Source: G965229605 sp965229605
Lineage (GTDB): Bacteria; Pseudomonadota; Alphaproteobacteria; CBDDJK01
Direction: 5' to 3'
DNA: 64,000 nt
Assembly (NCBI GenBank): GCA_965229605.1
Contig: OZ245892.1
Span: 1,736,001 to 1,800,000 of the forward strand
Positions 17,371-26,070 of the stretch are shown one piece after another (position 1 is the first letter of the stretch; each line of letters opens with the position of its first letter). The notes under the pieces were generated by a model. That model was not told the DNA's origin and did not search any database. It saw only the letters and a program-made list of their open reading frames with translations. The position numbers and the translations under genes were made by a program.

Positions 17371-19811
17371 TATCCGCGCATTCTTTCCCCTGACGGATCC
17401 CATAAGGGGGCACCAACCACCTCGGCTTCATAAAAATCGCCATTTATTTCAATCTGGAGTGCCGTGCCGGGCGCAGAGAGATTCGGCGGCACATAGCCCA
17501 TGGCCATGCTTTTCTTGACATAATGCGCATAACCGCCAGAGGTCACATAGCCCACACAACTGCCGTCATGCATGATCGCTTCATCGGCCGACACATCCAT
17601 ATGATCAATGGCAATCGTCATCGCCACCAGTTTTTTATCCGGCCCGGCGTCGCGTTCAGCCAAAGCCGCGCTTTTGCCAAGGAAGTCGCGCTTCCAGTCA
17701 ATAAAGACATCCAGCCCGGCCTGTGCCGGAGTGAAATCGGGCCGGAAGTCCAGCGTCCAGACTCCCCAGCTTTTTTCCAGCCGCAAGGACATCAAGGCCC
17801 GTGCGCCATACAGTTTTACACCCAGATTACTCCCTTCACATAAAAGATATTCATAGAGTTTAAGCTGATATTCCGGCGCACAATAAACTTCATAGCCAAG
17901 CTCGCCAGAAAACGACAGCCGGGTCAAGAGAACCGGCACCCCTGCCACATAGGTGCGGCGAAAATCGCGGAACTTCAAGGTATCGCCACTGACATCATCG
18001 CGGCAGACACGCGAAAGCAATTCGCGCGATTTAGGTCCTGACAGGGCAAAGCCATGCAGATTATCAGAAATATTCTGATAATGGACGCTGCCGTCTTTCG
18101 GCAAATGGGCTTCAAACCAGCGCCGGTGCATTTCCTGCGCGGCGCCAGAGCCGAACAGGTAAAATTCCTCCTGCCCGTTCATATCTTTAAGACAGCCAAC
18201 CGTCAGGTCTCCGTAAAGTTTTCCTTTTGCGGTCAAGAGCGGAGTCAAGGCAACCCGCCCGGCCTTTGGAATATAGCCCGCACACATATAGGAAAGAAAT
18301 TCGCGCGCACCCGGCCCGGTGACCTTATGATTGGCAAAATTTGCAATCTCGATCATGCCGACCTGTTCGCGCACCGCACGGACTTCCTCTGCCACATAAT
18401 CATGCGAACGATTGCGCAGGAAAGTCGGGTCCTCATGGGCATCTTCAGCCGAATTAGCAAACCAGAGCGCATGCTCCAGCCCAAAACTTACCCCCATCAC
18501 CGCCCCTTTAGCAATCAGCCGGTCATAAAGGGCAGTGGTGCGCTGGCGGCGGCCTTTGGGCAGGGTTTCATTGGGGAAGGTCATCACAAAGCGGCGTTCA
18601 TAATTCTCGCTGGCCTTGATCGTCCCATAGTCCGGGCTGGCAAAAGGACCAAAGCGGGCAACATCCATCGCCCAGACATCTATCGACGGCTCCCCATCCA
18701 TCATCCATTCAGCCAGACAAAGCCCGACACCGCCAGCTTGACAGAAACCGGCCATCACGCCAACCGCCACCCAGTAATTGCGCATCCCCGGCACCGGGCC
18801 TATCATCGGATTGCCGTCCGGTCCAAAGGTAAAGGGCCCGTTGATAATGGTTTTGATTCCAGCCTTTTCAAGGGCCGGAATCCGTGAAAATCCAAGCTCC
18901 AGCCGATCAGCAATCCGCTCCAGATCAGGGGTCAGAAGCTCATGACCAAAGTCCTGCGGCGTGCCGCCGACTTTCCAGGGGGTCGAGGCTGGCTCATAGG
19001 TGCCAAGCAACATACCCTGGCGTTCCTGCCTGAAATACATATTGCCTTCATAATCAATCCCGGCGGGCAGACGTTCTTCGCGCTCAACGATTTCGGGAAT
19101 ATCCTCGGTAATCAGATAATGGTGCTCCATCGGCTGCACCGGCAGGGCAAGGCCGGACAAGGCCCCAACCTCCCGCGCCCAGAGTCCGCCAGCATTGACG
19201 ATATGTTCAGCCAGAATGGTGCCGTTCGGGGTTTCCACAAGGAAGCTGCCATCCGGCTTTTGGTCGATAGAGGTGACCGGGCAATGGGTGAAATATTGCG
19301 CCCCGTAGTGGCGGGCGGACTTTGCATAGGCATAGGTAACGCCGGAGGGATCAACATCGCCGTCCAGCGGGTCCCAAAGGGCTGAAAGGTAGCGGGAGGG
19401 ATCAATCAGAGGATGCAGTCGTTTGACTTCTTCAAGCGAGATAAATTCCTGATCGAGGCCCATATAGCGGGCTTTGGAGCGTTCGCGCTTGAGGTAATCG
19501 TGCCATGTTTCGTTGGAGGCCAGATAAAAGCCCCCGGTGCTATGCAGGCCGACCGAGTGTCCGGAGATTTCTTCGATTTCCTTGTAAAGCCGGATGGTAT
19601 AGCCTTGCAGTCTGGAGATATTCGGGTCCGAGCTGATGGTATGGATTTGCCCAGCGGCGTGCCAGCTTGAGCCAGAGGTCAATTCGTTGCGTTCAAGCAG
19701 GACAACGTCTTTCCAGCCAAATTTTGCCAGATGAAACAGGATTGAACAGCCGACCACGCCGCCGCCGATGACGACAACCCGGGCTTGTGTCGGAAATTTT
19801 TTATCGCTCAT
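17370..19811 (-). CDS. Dimethylglycine/sarcosine dehydrogenase-like flavoprotein with GcvT domain
   Basis: About 813 residues: an FAD domain (VVVIGGGVVGCSILFHLA near the N-terminus), a middle FAO_M-like part, and a C-terminal aminomethyltransferase (GcvT) half from about residue 420. The SGSSWHAAGQ motif contains the histidine that carries covalent FAD in mammalian DMGDH and sarcosine dehydrogenase. Such enzymes oxidatively remove N-methyl groups and pass the C1 unit to tetrahydrofolate. The ATG at 19811 is preferred over that at 19829 because GGAGAGAG lies at suitable distance. It is followed with TAATG overlap by the PuuB-like gene. Exact substrate is unknown. Confidence 0.88.
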   Translation of the reverse strand: MSDKKFPTQARVVVIGGGVVGCSILFHLAKFGWKDVVLLERNELTSGSSWHAAGQIHTISSDPNISRLQGYTIRLYKEIEEISGHSVGLHSTGGFYLASNETWHDYLKRERSKARYMGLDQEFISLEEVKRLHPLIDPSRYLSALWDPLDGDVDPSGVTYAYAKSARHYGAQYFTHCPVTSIDQKPDGSFLVETPNGTILAEHIVNAGGLWAREVGALSGLALPVQPMEHHYLITEDIPEIVEREERLPAGIDYEGNMYFRQERQGMLLGTYEPASTPWKVGGTPQDFGHELLTPDLERIADRLELGFSRIPALEKAGIKTIINGPFTFGPDGNPMIGPVPGMRNYWVAVGVMAGFCQAGGVGLCLAEWMMDGEPSIDVWAMDVARFGPFASPDYGTIKASENYERRFVMTFPNETLPKGRRQRTTALYDRLIAKGAVMGVSFGLEHALWFANSAEDAHEDPTFLRNRSHDYVAEEVRAVREQVGMIEIANFANHKVTGPGAREFLSYMCAGYIPKAGRVALTPLLTAKGKLYGDLTVGCLKDMNGQEEFYLFGSGAAQEMHRRWFEAHLPKDGSVHYQNISDNLHGFALSGPKSRELLSRVCRDDVSGDTLKFRDFRRTYVAGVPVLLTRLSFSGELGYEVYCAPEYQLKLYEYLLCEGSNLGVKLYGARALMSLRLEKSWGVWTLDFRPDFTPAQAGLDVFIDWKRDFLGKSAALAERDAGPDKKLVAMTIAIDHMDVSADEAIMHDGSCVGYVTSGGYAHYVKKSMAMGYVPPNLSAPGTALQIEINGDFYEAEVVGAPLWDPSGERMRG

Positions 19812-19962
19812 TTTATCTCTCTCTCCCATTATTTTGATCAGGGCATTAGCAGCAAGGCACTGGCATCAAATAAAAGGCCCACTATTGCGGATACAGGTTT
19901 TTTCATTAACCCATCTGGCGCAACGTGAAAACCCATTTTACATCCTGAATTGATCGGTTGGC

Positions 19963-19991
19963 TTGACAAGCAAAATGCATAAATTTACCTA
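19963..19991 (+). promoter_or_regulatory. Possible promoter upstream of ribH
   Basis: A perfect TTGACA (19963-19968) lies about 100 bases before ribH in the divergent region. The matching -10 at 17-base spacing (TACCTA) is poor, so this is tentative. Confidence 0.3.
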
Positions 19992-20002
19992 CATAGAGAG
20001 TC

Positions 20003-20059
20003 CCAAATGACCTACCCCCAAATGCGCTACTCCAAATGCGCTACTCCAAATGCGCTACT
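20003..20059 (+). repeat. 14-bp tandem repeat in the ribH leader
   Basis: Three perfect head-to-tail copies of ccaaatgcgctact (20018-20059) are preceded by one degenerate copy (20003-20016, ccaaatgacctacc). The array ends directly before the AAAGGA ribosome-binding site of ribH, so it lies in the leader or the promoter-proximal region. It is not coding in a recognisable frame. Confidence 0.95.
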
Positions 20060-20070
20060 AAAGGATCACC

Positions 20071-20502
20071 ATGAATACATCGAAGTCGATTTTGCTGGTT
20101 GTTGGCGATTTTTACCCGGATATAGCAGAAATGCTGGTGCAGGCTGCGCGTGAAACCATTGAGCAAGCGGGCTATACAAGCGACCTGCTTCGTGTCCCGG
20201 GCGCATTGGAAATTCCGGGGGCGATTGCCCGCTTTTCACAGCTTGAACCGTCCTATGCCGGGTTTGTTGCCCTTGGCTGCGTCATTCGCGGAGAGACCGG
20301 ACATTATGATATCGTCGCCAATGAATCAGCCCGTGGCTTGATGGATTTATCGGTGCGCGACCGGCTGGCGATTGGCAACGGGATTTTAACCGTCAATAAT
20401 CGCAATCAGGCTCTGGCCCGCGCCAATCCAGAACAAGGCGCAAAAGGTCGCCATGCAGCGGCAGCCTGCATTGCCCTGATTGAAGCCGTAAAACCCGGTT
20501 GA
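20071..20502 (+). CDS. ribH: 6,7-dimethyl-8-ribityllumazine synthase
   Basis: Condenses 5-amino-6-ribitylaminouracil with dihydroxybutanone phosphate in riboflavin synthesis. The 143-residue length is typical. Motifs are VPGALEIPGAI, the catalytic-loop ALGCVIRGETGHYDIVANE, and GILTVNNRNQALAR, which corresponds to the usual GVLTxxxxxQA segment. The ATG has AAAGGA five bases upstream. nusB, a frequent neighbour, is absent; hdaA follows after 32 bases. Confidence 0.95.
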   Translation: MNTSKSILLVVGDFYPDIAEMLVQAARETIEQAGYTSDLLRVPGALEIPGAIARFSQLEPSYAGFVALGCVIRGETGHYDIVANESARGLMDLSVRDRLAIGNGILTVNNRNQALARANPEQGAKGRHAAAACIALIEAVKPG

Positions 20503-20534
20503 TTTGCTCCCGGTTGATAGATGAATAACCTGTT

Positions 20535-21254
20535 ATGACAACAGATTCAGCCGAGGATTATTTTACCTCCTATCTCAGGTTTATTGACTGGCCGCCCTCC
20601 TTTGCCCCGGAACATTTTGTTATCGCCCCCCCTAATGCCGAGGCGGTCTACTGGATCGACCTCTGGCCAGACTGGCCCGCCCCGGCACTGATGCTGGTCG
20701 GGCCTTCCGGTTCAGGCAAAAGCCACCTGCTTGATATCTGGGGCAAAAAGACACAGGCCCCTATCTTTTCCTGTCAAACTATGGCCCCCGATATATTACT
20801 CAACACGGTTGCAGATATTTCATCCGATCAGGGCTGGGCGGTTGGACTTGATGATATCGACCATTTCCCCTCCTCTCAGGTGCTTTTTGACATCTATAAT
20901 CTGGCCCGCCAAAAAGGCGGCCATATTTTAATGAGTGCCGCCCAGGCCCCTATTTTCTGGGCGCAAAAGGACCCGGAATTGATGAGCCGACTTATGGCCT
21001 CCCCCACCGCACGAATCCGCCAGCCCGATGACCAGATGCTCCGGCAACTCTTGTATAAACATTTCAGCGATCACCAACTCTCCCCGCCGCCAAATGTGAT
21101 CGACTTCTTGCTGGTGCGCATGCCGCGTGACTTTACCGGGCCAAAAAAGATTGTCCAGCAACTCGATGCACTGGCTCTGGAAGAAAAACGAAAAATCACC
21201 ATCCCCTTTATTAAAGATGTCTGGTCGCGTATTTTTGACAATGCGCCAATTTAA
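20535..21254 (+). CDS. hdaA: DnaA-related replication regulator HdaA
   Basis: A 239-residue AAA+ protein of the DnaA/Hda family that lacks the C-terminal DNA-binding domain of DnaA. The Walker A is GPSGSGKSHLLDIW (residues ~57-70) and the Walker B-like segment is AVGLDDIDHF. A sensor/arginine region follows (LMSRLMASPTARI). In Caulobacter, HdaA with the beta clamp stimulates DnaA-ATP hydrolysis to prevent re-initiation. An N-terminal clamp-binding motif is not obvious in this copy. It lies between ribH and rsmA on the same strand. Confidence 0.85.
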   Translation: MTTDSAEDYFTSYLRFIDWPPSFAPEHFVIAPPNAEAVYWIDLWPDWPAPALMLVGPSGSGKSHLLDIWGKKTQAPIFSCQTMAPDILLNTVADISSDQGWAVGLDDIDHFPSSQVLFDIYNLARQKGGHILMSAAQAPIFWAQKDPELMSRLMASPTARIRQPDDQMLRQLLYKHFSDHQLSPPPNVIDFLLVRMPRDFTGPKKIVQQLDALALEEKRKITIPFIKDVWSRIFDNAPI

Positions 21255-21269
21255 CAAAATATCCTTCGC

Positions 21270-22190
21270 ATGAGCCGATCAGCCCCCTCAAGCCCGTTAT
21301 ACGCGCCTAAAGCTAAACATCATCTGGGCCAGCATTTCCTGCTTGATCCCGGTATCTGTCAACAGATTGCCTCTGTTGGGCTGGCAAATGATGGTGCGGG
21401 AACAGAAACCCTTGTCGAAATTGGACCAGGGCCCGGCGGTTTAACCCGCGCCCTGCTTGATCATTTATCCAGCACACAAGATAAGCGCCGCCTGATTATT
21501 ATTGAAAAAGATGACCGCTTTATTCCAGCACTTGAAGCTCTTGCCCGCGAACAACCGGGTCGACTGAAAGTTATTGCAGGCGATGCCCGCAGCTATAAAC
21601 TTTCTGATCTGGCTCAAAAAGACGATCAAAAATTCCGTATCATCGCCAATCTGCCCTATAATGTCGGGACCTTTTTATTAACCAGCTGGCTCAAGCAAGC
21701 CAGCCGGATCAGCGAAATGACCCTGATGTTCCAGCGCGAAGTCGCCGCACGGATCACCGCTGCCCCGGCAAGCGCAGCCTATGGACGATTAAGCGTTCTC
21801 TGCCAATGGTGCGCGCAGGTTGAACCCCTGTTTGATATCCCCGCAGAGGCCTTTACCCCGCCGCCTAAAGTCACCTCAACGCTTGTCCGGCTGGTCCCTT
21901 ATGAAGAACCGCCGCAAACACCACCCTTTCAGACCTGTCGCTTTTCCGATCTCGAAACCGTCACCGCTGCTGCCTTTACCCAGCGGCGAAAAATGCTTAA
22001 AAGTGCCCTGAAGCCATTGGCAAAAAGACACGGATTGAATCTGGATCATTTTTTAAAACAGGCCGATATTGAACCAGAATTACGGGCTGAAATGCTCACC
22101 CCTGCTGACTTTTCACGCCTGGCCGCAAACTATGCTCTTTTAACCTGCCCATCTGCTCGACCCCAGGAAGGAGACCCCCATGCTGTATAA
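21270..22190 (+). CDS. rsmA: 16S rRNA dimethyladenosine transferase RsmA (KsgA)
   Basis: SAM-dependent enzyme that dimethylates two adjacent adenines near the 3' end of 16S rRNA during small-subunit assembly. The 306-residue protein shows KHHLGQHFLLDPGI, the SAM motif VEIGPGPGGLTRALL, IIIEKDDRFIPAL, the catalytic-loop IANLPYNVGTFLL and FTPPPKVTSTLVRL. The 3' end overlaps the following aldo/keto reductase by 11 bases. Confidence 0.96.
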   Translation: MSRSAPSSPLYAPKAKHHLGQHFLLDPGICQQIASVGLANDGAGTETLVEIGPGPGGLTRALLDHLSSTQDKRRLIIIEKDDRFIPALEALAREQPGRLKVIAGDARSYKLSDLAQKDDQKFRIIANLPYNVGTFLLTSWLKQASRISEMTLMFQREVAARITAAPASAAYGRLSVLCQWCAQVEPLFDIPAEAFTPPPKVTSTLVRLVPYEEPPQTPPFQTCRFSDLETVTAAAFTQRRKMLKSALKPLAKRHGLNLDHFLKQADIEPELRAEMLTPADFSRLAANYALLTCPSARPQEGDPHAV

Positions 22191-23235
22191 AAAACTAGGC
22201 ACAACAAATATTGATGTATCAGTGGTCTGCCTTGGCACCATGACATTTGGCGAACAGACCAATGCGCAGGAATCTTTTGCCGAACTGGATTATGCTTTTG
22301 ATAATGGCGTTAATTTTATTGATGCCGCAGAAATGTATCCGGTGCCGCCCCGGGCTGAAACCTATGGCGGCACTGAAGAGATTGTCGGTGACTGGATTGC
22401 CGCTAACCCGGACAAGCGCGATAAAGTCATTGTTGCCACAAAGGTTGTTGGCCCGGCAACCCGCTTTCGCTATATGCGGCCCCAGATCAATGACGGGGTG
22501 ACAAAGCTGGATCGCGCCTCCATCGAATTGGCGATTGAAGGCAGCCTCAAGCGGTTGAAAACTGATTATATTGACCTCTACCAGCTTCACTGGCCAGACC
22601 GGAACACCAATATTTTTGACCGGCTGGGCTATACACATTCCGAAAATGAAGTCGCAACCCCGCTTCAAGAATCGCTGAGTGCTCTCCATGATCTGATGAA
22701 AGCCGGAAAAATCCGCTATGTCGGCCTGTCGAACGAGACCCCCTATGGATTGGTGGAATGTATGCGTCTGGCCCGTGAAGAAGGCCTGCCGCTGGTCCAG
22801 TCGGTGCAAAATCCTTATAATCTGCTCAAACGCGACTATGAAATCGGGATGGCGGAAATATCCTGCCGCACCGGGATTGGGCTTTTGGCCTATTCGCCGC
22901 TGGCGATGGGGGCCTTGACCGGGAAATATCTGGACGGAAAAATGCCCGAAGGCAGCCGTTTTGCCCTGTTTGGTCAATATTTCCCGCGCTATCAATCCCT
23001 GCGCGCACAGGCAGAAATCAAAAAATATGTCGCCCTGGCCCATGATTACGGGCTGGATCCGGCGGTGATGGCCAATGCCTATGTCAATGGGCGAGCTTTT
23101 GTCACCAGCAATATTATTGGCGCAACAACGCTGGAACAGCTTAAACCTGCCGTCGCCAGCGGCGATGTTATTTTACCCGATGATCTGCTGGCCAAAATCG
23201 AAAAGACCCACCGTGAAAACCCGGTTGGCTATTAA
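22180..23235 (+). CDS. Aldo/keto reductase (Tas-like)
   Basis: A 351-residue NADPH-dependent oxidoreductase with a TIM-barrel fold. GTMTFG lies at the start. The catalytic Asp and Tyr are in FIDAAEMYP, the Lys probably in IVATKVV, and the His in LYQLHWPDRNT. The insertion after the Tyr and the length match the Tas subgroup of aldo/keto reductases. Physiological substrate is unknown. The ATG has AAGGAG at good spacing inside the rsmA 3' end, giving an 11-base overlap. Confidence 0.88.
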   Translation: MLYKKLGTTNIDVSVVCLGTMTFGEQTNAQESFAELDYAFDNGVNFIDAAEMYPVPPRAETYGGTEEIVGDWIAANPDKRDKVIVATKVVGPATRFRYMRPQINDGVTKLDRASIELAIEGSLKRLKTDYIDLYQLHWPDRNTNIFDRLGYTHSENEVATPLQESLSALHDLMKAGKIRYVGLSNETPYGLVECMRLAREEGLPLVQSVQNPYNLLKRDYEIGMAEISCRTGIGLLAYSPLAMGALTGKYLDGKMPEGSRFALFGQYFPRYQSLRAQAEIKKYVALAHDYGLDPAVMANAYVNGRAFVTSNIIGATTLEQLKPAVASGDVILPDDLLAKIEKTHRENPVGY

Positions 23236-23248
23236 GCCCGCTTGAGTG

Positions 23249-24043
23249 TTATTTGGGCCGTAACATAATCGCTGAAAGCTGGCGACCATAATCCGGTTCG
23301 CTGCGGTAAAGACTGCGCCGATAGCTGAAAAAAGTCTCTTCCTCTTTAAGCGTATCATGGCCCAGCGTGCCAATTGTGCCAATGCCACTATCCAGCAAGC
23401 GGTCCTGCACATAGTGCCGCAGGTTAAAGAGATATTGCGGTTTTTCAGGACCGTTTTGGACTGTAACATAGCGATCAGAGAATCGATCCAGAAATTCGCT
23501 GCCGACTATATAGGACTCCGGCCCGATGCAAGGCCCGATCAAGGCGGTGATCTGTTCAGTCCGGCTGCCAAGTGCCTGCATATTGCGGACAGTTTCTTGT
23601 AAAACACCGCCATGCGCCCCGCGCCAGCCCGCATGCGCCGCGCCGATCACCCGCGCATAGGGATCAGCAAACAGAACCGGCACGCAGTCTGCGGTTAAAA
23701 TCCCGATAGCCTGATTTAAACCAGCCGTGACAATCCCGTCGGCTTTTATTTTTTGACAAGCATCCGGCGTGCTTTCTGCCTCCAGCGTAACCACCGTGGC
23801 ACTATGGTGCTGGTGAACGGTAAAAAGTTCTGGATTGTAATCAGGTTCAATCTCACCAGACAATTCATTTAAGCAAGAAAGGCGATTTTTCTGCACAGAT
23901 TGTGGGTTGTCTTTTGACCCCGGTCCAACATTGAGGCTGCTATAGATCCCTTTCGAGAACCCGGCATGGCGGGTGAAGAAACCATGCTGAATATCCCGGT
24001 TATGGCAAAGAGCCGGATGCGTTAGACGAATAGGCTTAGTCAC
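23249..24043 (-). CDS. pgeF: PgeF/YfiH family (LACC1-like) protein
   Basis: A 264-residue member of the multicopper-like YfiH family, long annotated as polyphenol oxidase. Bacterial members act as purine nucleoside phosphorylase/adenosine deaminase-type enzymes or in peptidoglycan editing. Conserved motifs are GFFTRHAGFSKG, ILTADCVPVLFAD, GAAHAGWRG (zinc-binding histidine region), IGPCIGPESYIV and the C-terminal DTLKEEETFFSYRRS. The start is a GTG that overlaps the stop of the HAD gene by eight bases. Confidence 0.9.
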   Translation of the reverse strand: MTKPIRLTHPALCHNRDIQHGFFTRHAGFSKGIYSSLNVGPGSKDNPQSVQKNRLSCLNELSGEIEPDYNPELFTVHQHHSATVVTLEAESTPDACQKIKADGIVTAGLNQAIGILTADCVPVLFADPYARVIGAAHAGWRGAHGGVLQETVRNMQALGSRTEQITALIGPCIGPESYIVGSEFLDRFSDRYVTVQNGPEKPQYLFNLRHYVQDRLLDSGIGTIGTLGHDTLKEEETFFSYRRSLYRSEPDYGRQLSAIMLRPK

Positions 24044-24911
24044 GATCAGTCCAGCAAAAACGGGTCATCGCATAGGTCGGCGTGACCCCATAGCTTTGGG
24101 AAAGCTTGGCCAGCCCGGAGTGATCCCCGGCTCCTTTAATGGCGTCTTTATGAATGCCGCTGGTTACCAACACAGAATCAATCCCCGCCTGCGCCGCCCC
24201 TTTGATGTCATGGCTTAATGAATCGCCGATGGCCAGAATATCTTGTCGCGCAATCCCGTGATGATCCTGCAAATATGTCAGAATATGTGCATAAAGCCCC
24301 GGATCAGGCTTGCCATGCCAGCGCACCTGCCCGCCCATTTCTTCATAAAGTTTGGCAAGCGCGCCCGGACAGGGTTTGAGGCGACCATCCGGCTCAACCG
24401 ACACCAGATCAGGATTGACACAAATCATCGGCAGCTTGCGGTCTATCGCCTGTTGCAGAACGGGTTCATAGGCCGCAACCTCTGGCTGATCAAGGCCTGC
24501 CGCAACAAGGAAATCAGCCTGCGCGACTTCGGTCACTTCCTGAAAAGAGGTGCCCGAAAACATCTCTCTTTCATTGTCCCAGGCAAACATCAAAAACTTT
24601 GGCCCAAGGGATTGATAAAATTCCTCGTCGCGATCAACCAGACAACGATGCACATCCTCCCCGGAAGTCATACAGAGATCATAAAGATCAGGGGAAATCC
24701 CCAGCTTTTCCAGCCGACCTTTAGACACCACAGACCGTTTGCCTGAATTGGACAAAAGCACAATCCGCCCCTTTTGCTGACGGATTTGATGAATAGCTTC
24801 CAGCGCGCCGTCAAGCACCCGCACACCATTATGGATCACCCCCCATTGATCAAGAATATAGGCCTGATAGCGCGCCGCAACCTGTTGAAGCCCGTCCAGT
24901 TTTTCAATCAT
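24036..24911 (-). CDS. HAD-superfamily class IIA hydrolase (TIGR01459-like)
   Basis: A 291-residue NagD-like phosphatase. HAD motif I is ILDQWGVIHNG (nucleophile Asp and second acid replaced as in the DxWG type), motif II is VLLSNSGKR, the lysine of motif III is in WHGKPDPGLY, and motif IV is ILAIGDSLSHDIKGAAQAG. Substrate is not deducible. It is transcribed before pgeF with an 8-base overlap, and is divergent from argC. Confidence 0.87.
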   Translation of the reverse strand: MIEKLDGLQQVAARYQAYILDQWGVIHNGVRVLDGALEAIHQIRQQKGRIVLLSNSGKRSVVSKGRLEKLGISPDLYDLCMTSGEDVHRCLVDRDEEFYQSLGPKFLMFAWDNEREMFSGTSFQEVTEVAQADFLVAAGLDQPEVAAYEPVLQQAIDRKLPMICVNPDLVSVEPDGRLKPCPGALAKLYEEMGGQVRWHGKPDPGLYAHILTYLQDHHGIARQDILAIGDSLSHDIKGAAQAGIDSVLVTSGIHKDAIKGAGDHSGLAKLSQSYGVTPTYAMTRFCWTDRD

Positions 24912-25048
24912 TTTATTGTCCTTATTTACTGGCCTCTATTGCTGGCCTTCACGGCTTATTTTGGGGAAAATTTTGCTCAAAAAGGTCATTTCTTCTGTTC
25001 AAACATATAAAAAAGCCCTATATCGCCATCAAACAGGAAAGAAGCACA

Positions 25049-26005
25049 ATGAAAACACAGCCCCTTATCTACATTGATGGCGAGGCCGGGACAACCGGTT
25101 TGCAACTCCATGCGCGGCTTGAAGGGCGCAAGGATTTGCGTCTGCTGCGCCTTGGGGATGCACGGCGGGATGTCGATGCACGGCGGGAGGCTTTGAATAC
25201 GGCTGATTTATCAGTGCTTTGCCTTCCAGATGACGCCGCGCGTGAATCAGTCGCCATGGTCGATAACCCGGATGCAAAAATCCTGGATGCGTCAACCGCG
25301 CACCGGGTTGCGCCTGGCTGGGTCTATGGCTTTCCTGAATATGACCGGACAAGGCCGGATGAAATAGCCTCGGCCAAACGGGTTGCCAACCCCGGATGCC
25401 ATGCGGTCACTGCCATTGCCTTGATTTATCCGCTGATCAAGGCGGGTGTCCTGCCGCCAGACTGGCCGGTTTCCGTGCAGTCGGTGACCGGCTATAGCGG
25501 CGGCGGCAAAGGGCTGATCGCGTCTTTTGAAGACCCGGAGGCCAGCGATCCAATTACCGCCAGTGCCTATCTTTACGGGTTGTCGCTTAATCATAAGCAT
25601 ATGCCGGAAATCACCAAATGGGCCGGACTTTCCACCCCGCCAGTTTTCTTGCCCGTGATTGGTCGCTTTCATCAGGGCATGGCGGTTTCGCTGCCGCTGT
25701 CGCTTTCTGCTTTGCCCGGCAAACCTGCTGGAGACGATATTCTTGCGGTCTATCAGGCCCATTACCCGCAAGAGCAAGCCACCCACCGGCCTTCACATGT
25801 GCGGGTTGTCCTGCATAAAGAGGCCCCTTCCCGCCTGGAACCCGAAGCCGCCAGCGGGCGCGATGATCTGACCATCAATCTTTTTGTCAGCCCGGATAAC
25901 AAGCGGGCTCTGGTCGTGGGCGTGCTGGACAACCTTGGCAAAGGGGCAGCTGGACAGGCTGTCCAGAATATTGATCTTATGCTAGGATCATCCGCCCATT
26001 CTTGA
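25049..26005 (+). CDS. argC: N-acetyl-gamma-glutamyl-phosphate reductase, type 2
   Basis: NADPH-dependent reduction of N-acetylglutamyl phosphate to the semialdehyde in arginine synthesis. The 318-residue length and the opening IYIDGEAGTTGLQLHARL are those of the short type 2 form. The catalytic cysteine lies in VANPGCHAVTAIAL, with YGFPEYDR and VTGYSGGGKGLIA also conserved. The AGGAAAG upstream of the ATG is a plausible ribosome-binding site. It is divergent from the HAD gene; other arg genes are not in view. Confidence 0.95.
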   Translation: MKTQPLIYIDGEAGTTGLQLHARLEGRKDLRLLRLGDARRDVDARREALNTADLSVLCLPDDAARESVAMVDNPDAKILDASTAHRVAPGWVYGFPEYDRTRPDEIASAKRVANPGCHAVTAIALIYPLIKAGVLPPDWPVSVQSVTGYSGGGKGLIASFEDPEASDPITASAYLYGLSLNHKHMPEITKWAGLSTPPVFLPVIGRFHQGMAVSLPLSLSALPGKPAGDDILAVYQAHYPQEQATHRPSHVRVVLHKEAPSRLEPEAASGRDDLTINLFVSPDNKRALVVGVLDNLGKGAAGQAVQNIDLMLGSSAHS

Positions 26006-26070
26006 GACTTGGCCGCATAAAACCGGGTTACGCCAGCCATGCCCGAATTACATCACGATTATGATAAATC

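Noticed and set aside
19830..20070. FMN riboswitch upstream of ribH
   Set aside because: No recognisable RFN-element pattern; only a tandem repeat and a possible -35 box are present.
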